Source of the DNA: Gammaproteobacteria bacterium
GTDB lineage: Bacteria; Pseudomonadota; Gammaproteobacteria; Chromatiales; Chromatiaceae
NCBI GenBank assembly: GCA_019136395.1
Contig: JAGVUH010000192.1
Coordinates: 1-10,414, forward strand
Reading direction: 5' to 3'
Length of the DNA stretch: 10,414 nt
The position numbers and the translations under genes are program-made. Of this stretch, positions 7,919 through 10,414 are shown one piece after another. The notes beneath the pieces were generated by a model. The model did no database searches, was not told the DNA's origin, and was given only the letters and a program-made list of their open reading frames with translations. Every line of letters starts with the position of its first letter. Position 1 is the stretch's first letter.

Positions 7919-8194
7919 ATGTCCACGTCCACCGCCAGCCTCCCTGGCACTGAAGCTGCCCGTATCAACCTGCGCGCCAGTCCCGAGGCTAAGGCCCTCA
8001 TCGAACGGGCGGCTGCTTTGCTGGGCACCACGGTTTCCGCCTTCATGTTGCAGCATGCCTACGAGGCGGCTCGCCAGGTAGTGGCCGCTAACGATAGCTT
8101 GATCCTTTCCCAGCAGGCCTTCGAGGCCTTCGTCGCCGCTGGCGAGAATCCGCCGGAGCCTAACGCTGAGCTGCGGCGTCTCCTGGCCCGTTAA
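7919..8194 (+). CDS. DUF1778 / TacA-like ribbon-helix-helix antitoxin
   Basis: This 91-residue protein of the DUF1778 family neutralises the GNAT toxin encoded next to it and binds DNA to autoregulate the pair. The ribbon-helix-helix part is ARINLRASPEAKALIERAA followed by a helix around SAFMLQHAYEAARQVV. The C-terminal toxin-binding tail has the family-like SLILSQQAFEAFVAA, then NPPEPNAELRRLLAR. I chose ATG 7919, with GAAGAGA (7904-7910) eight bases upstream, over the in-frame ATG at 7862. The 19 extra residues from 7862 do not resemble the family, and that upstream ATG falls inside the palindromic operator. The stop abuts the toxin start (TAAATG), so the two are co-transcribed and translationally coupled. 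Family assignment is by motif only. Confidence 0.88.
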   Translation: MSTSTASLPGTEAARINLRASPEAKALIERAAALLGTTVSAFMLQHAYEAARQVVAANDSLILSQQAFEAFVAAGENPPEPNAELRRLLAR

Positions 8195-8701
8195 ATGGCT
8201 GTATGCATCGAGCTGCTGGAAAGCCGTCATCACCGCGCCCGTTTTGATTGCGGCGATCCTCGGCTCAACGACTTCATCATCCGCCTGGCGGGACAACAAC
8301 AGCGCCGAGGCTTGAGCAAGACCTATGTCGCTCTGGCCAATGGTGGCCCGGAACTGCTGGGATTCGTCACTCTTAGCGTCGGTCAGGTGGCGGCTCAGGT
8401 GTTGCCTCCCCACCTGAAATTGCCCCGCTATCCGATCCCTGTCCTACGCATTGCCCGCCTCGCCGTCGCTTTACAGGTGCAAGGCAAGGGAATCGGTCAG
8501 GACTTACTGGCCTTCAGCTTGCGGCTGGCGTTGGCTTTCTCCGCCAAGGTCGGCCTCTTCGCCGTGGTGGTCGATGCAAAGCACGATACAGCCGCGGCCT
8601 TGTATCGCCGGCTAGGTTTCCAGGCCACCCTGGATGATCCGCTGTGTCTCTTTCTGCCCCTCTCCCAACTCGCCAAGGCCACGGAGGTTGAGAAAAAGTA
8701 A
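8195..8701 (+). CDS. GNAT-family acetyltransferase toxin, TacT-like
   Basis: This 168-residue GNAT acetyltransferase matches the size and motif order of TacT-type toxins. The characterised members use acetyl-CoA to acetylate the amino group of aminoacyl-tRNA and so block translation. The N-terminal FDCGDPRLNDFI (residues 17-28) is typical of this subgroup. Motif A holds the acetyl-CoA pyrophosphate loop QGKGIG (residues 96-101) after RIARLAV, and the C-terminal ALYRRLGF contains Tyr137 at the position of the usual catalytic or acid-base tyrosine. No lesion is visible, so the toxin should be active. It starts directly after the antitoxin stop without its own strong ribosome binding site, consistent with translational coupling. 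Which tRNA it modifies cannot be read from the sequence. Confidence 0.88.
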   Translation: MAVCIELLESRHHRARFDCGDPRLNDFIIRLAGQQQRRGLSKTYVALANGGPELLGFVTLSVGQVAAQVLPPHLKLPRYPIPVLRIARLAVALQVQGKGIGQDLLAFSLRLALAFSAKVGLFAVVVDAKHDTAAALYRRLGFQATLDDPLCLFLPLSQLAKATEVEKK

Positions 8702-8755
8702 GCGGGAGCGGACCTGTTACGCGGCCAGCGGCTGAATCCGGGGCACTACCTGGGT

Positions 8756-8770
8756 GAGGGGTCTGCCCTC
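8756..8770 (+). terminator. Weak hairpin between toxin and vWA genes
   Basis: GAGGG (8756-8760) pairs with CCCTC (8766-8770) over a 5-base loop, about 55 bp after the toxin stop, and AT-rich sequence follows. The T-run expected of a rho-independent terminator is absent, so it is at best a weak terminator. The rest of the 156-bp gap shows no clear promoter. Confidence 0.2.
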
Positions 8771-8843
8771 TCATCGTAAAAATATTGTTTCTCCTTAACT
8801 CCATGGTCTTTCCTGCCGCGTTTATAGGGATGTCCCAACCCTC

Positions 8844-8850
8844 AAAGGAG
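8844..8850 (+). promoter_or_regulatory. Ribosome binding site selecting a GTG start
   Basis: AAAGGAG lies seven bases before GTG 8858. It supports that non-ATG start, which places a basic N-terminus before the hydrophobic signal segment. The nearest upstream ATG (8830) is in another frame, and the in-frame ATG at 8937 would delete most of the signal peptide. Confidence 0.75.
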
Positions 8851-8857
8851 AGCCATC

Positions 8858-10414
8858 GTGAAAAAGTCCCCATTGATCCTGCCCTTTACCCTTGCCATCC
8901 CCCGGTACCGCTCCCTGAATTTCGCCCTCTTCTTCATGCTGGCGCTGACCATCGCCCAGCTTACGGGTTGTAACCAGGCACCGGACCCCAAGGCTACCGG
9001 GGCCAATCCCCCTGCAACCCAAGCCGGGCAACCAACCAAGGCTGAGCAAACCGCCGCCGTCGATCAAGCGACGACGGCAGGGCAAGGAATTCCGGTGGGG
9101 CAGTCAAGCACCACGGAGCAAACAGCCGCTGCTGGTCAACCGAACGCCTCCGGGCAAACAACCGCCACTTCGGTCAAGGAAGTCACGGACGAGGTCGCCG
9201 CCGCTGATACCAGGACCAAGCAGCAGTCTGGCGCCCCCCTATCCTTAAATGAACACGCCACCCTGGCTGATTCCAGCCTCCTGGGAAAGCAGGCCGCCCT
9301 CGGCGTGGTGGCGGCGACGGCGATCGCCCCCCGGGCGCAATTGAATCCCTCGGTCCTGCCGCCACCCCCGCTCCCGCTGCCCCCCCTGACTCCCGAGGAC
9401 CGCGAGCGTTACGCCAAGCTCACCGAGAACGGCGTCATGCTGACCCGGGAGCAGCCCGTGTCCACCTTCAGCATCGACGTGGACACTGGCAGTTATGCCA
9501 ACGTCCGGCGGTTTCTCACCCAGGGCCGGCTGCCCCCCAAGGACGCGGTGCGCACCGAGGAACTGATCAACTACTTCGATTATGCCTATCCCCAGCCCCG
9601 CGACCGTGCCCAGCCGTTGGCCCTGACCACGGAACTCGCCCCCACGCATTGGAACCCCCACACCCATCTGTTGCTGGTCGGCCTGCAGGGCTATGCCCCG
9701 GCGCAACGGCCGGCGGCCAATCTGGTCTTCCTCATCGACGTGTCCGGCTCCATGGATCAGCCGAACAAGCTGCCCCTGCTGATCTCCGCCTTCAAGCTGC
9801 TGGCCGGGCAACTGGAGGCCCGTGACCGGGTCAGCCTGGTGACCTATGCCGGCAACGCCGGGGTGGTGCTGGAACCTACCCCCGGCGATCAGCCCGCCAA
9901 GATCCTGGGCGCCCTGGAGCAATTGCGCGCGGGCGGCTCCACCCATGGTGCCGCCGGCATCGAGACCGCCTATCGCCTGGCCGAGCAGGCGCGCCTGCCG
10001 GAGGGCATCAACCGCGTCATCCTCGCCACCGACGGCGACTTCAACGTCGGTACGGTCAACCACGAGGCCCTGATCCAGCTCATCGAGCAGCAGCGGGCCA
10101 AGGGCATCAGCCTCACCACCCTGGGCTTCGGCGGCGGCAACTACAACGACCAGCTCATGGAGCAACTGGCGGACAAGGGCAACGGCAACTACGCCTACAT
10201 CGACACCCTGCAGGAGGCGCGCAAGGTGCTGGTGGATGAGCTGGCGTCGACCCTGGAGACCATCGCCGGGGACGTCAAGGTGCAGATCGAGTTCAACCCG
10301 GCCCAGGTGACCGAGTACCGCCTGATCGGCTATGAGAATCGCCTGCTGGCGCGGGAGGATTTCAACAACGACCGGGTGGACGCCGGGGAGGTGGGCGCCG
10401 GCCATCGCGTCACC
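8858..10414 (+). CDS. YfbK-like von Willebrand factor A lipoprotein (3' end missing)
   Basis: The first 519 residues are in the window and the frame runs off its right edge. The N-terminus is a lipoprotein signal: basic MKK, a hydrophobic segment (LNFALFFMLALTIAQ) and a lipobox LTGC with Cys38 as the lipidated residue, so the protein is predicted to be exported and membrane-anchored. Residues about 41-130 form a low-complexity linker rich in Gln, Thr, Ala and Gly. Next comes a YfbK N-terminal-type domain (FSIDVDTGSYANVRRFL, EELINYFDYAYP), then a vWA domain with a complete MIDAS site: DVSGS (294-298), Thr362 and Asp392 in ATDGDFN. The beginning of the C-terminal DUF3520-type domain is present. 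The family's molecular function is poorly known; metal-dependent protein binding at the envelope is the usual inference. It starts 156 bp after the toxin gene and is probably a separate host transcription unit. Confidence 0.88.
   Translation, partial: MKKSPLILPFTLAIPRYRSLNFALFFMLALTIAQLTGCNQAPDPKATGANPPATQAGQPTKAEQTAAVDQATTAGQGIPVGQSSTTEQTAAAGQPNASGQTTATSVKEVTDEVAAADTRTKQQSGAPLSLNEHATLADSSLLGKQAALGVVAATAIAPRAQLNPSVLPPPPLPLPPLTPEDRERYAKLTENGVMLTREQPVSTFSIDVDTGSYANVRRFLTQGRLPPKDAVRTEELINYFDYAYPQPRDRAQPLALTTELAPTHWNPHTHLLLVGLQGYAPAQRPAANLVFLIDVSGSMDQPNKLPLLISAFKLLAGQLEARDRVSLVTYAGNAGVVLEPTPGDQPAKILGALEQLRAGGSTHGAAGIETAYRLAEQARLPEGINRVILATDGDFNVGTVNHEALIQLIEQQRAKGISLTTLGFGGGNYNDQLMEQLADKGNGNYAYIDTLQEARKVLVDELASTLETIAGDVKVQIEFNPAQVTEYRLIGYENRLLAREDFNNDRVDAGEVGAGHRVT

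Noticed and set aside
9245..10405. Minus-strand open frame of 386 residues opposite the vWA gene
   Set aside because: The plus strand encodes a coherent vWA protein with signal peptide, lipobox and MIDAS; the antisense frame has no domain.

Overview
The window is GC-rich, with strong G/C preference at third codon positions in its genes. It reads as a chromosomal accessory region of a proteobacterium, most likely beta or gamma. That placement is an inference from codon use, the gene families and the lipoprotein at the right end; no rRNA or marker gene is present to confirm it.

Layout. Positions 1-404 hold no complete recognisable gene. They contain a short AT-rich stretch with a good sigma70-type promoter (TTGCTA, 18 bp, TATAAT) and the 3' end of an unrecognised coding frame. 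Positions 405-7224 are one tightly packed plus-strand operon of four genes, a complete type I Wadjet (JetABCD) plasmid-defence system: jetA (DUF3375, MukF-like kleisin), jetB (DUF4194, MukE-like KITE subunit), jetC (MukB-like SMC ATPase) and jetD (DUF3322 plus DUF2220, Toprim-like nuclease subunit). B/C overlap by 8 bp and C/D by 4 bp, which suggests translational coupling and fixed stoichiometry. JetA, B and C would form the SMC complex that extrudes DNA loops and senses small circular DNA, and JetD would cut it.

Positions 7225-7918 are about 690 bp without a convincing gene. First comes an AT-rich stretch, then about 280 bp of GC-rich sequence packed with stem-loops, then four spaced copies of a TGCGYAAAA-type repeat. 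It looks like non-coding remains of a mobile element or an uncharacterised structured RNA. Next is a two-gene toxin-antitoxin operon (7919-8701): a DUF1778/TacA-like ribbon-helix-helix antitoxin and a TacT-like GNAT toxin, abutting as TAAATG. A 35-bp interrupted palindrome lies just upstream and is a strong candidate for the autoregulatory operator.

From 8858 to the window end runs a truncated gene for a YfbK-like von Willebrand factor A lipoprotein, with a GTG start, a lipobox ending at Cys38, a low-complexity linker and an intact MIDAS motif. It probably marks the return to ordinary host sequence. Wadjet beside a toxin-antitoxin pair, with mobile-element-like debris between them, fits a small defence island. 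The systems themselves are known; the least explained material is the structured gene-free segment at about 7366-7800 and the leader upstream of jetA.
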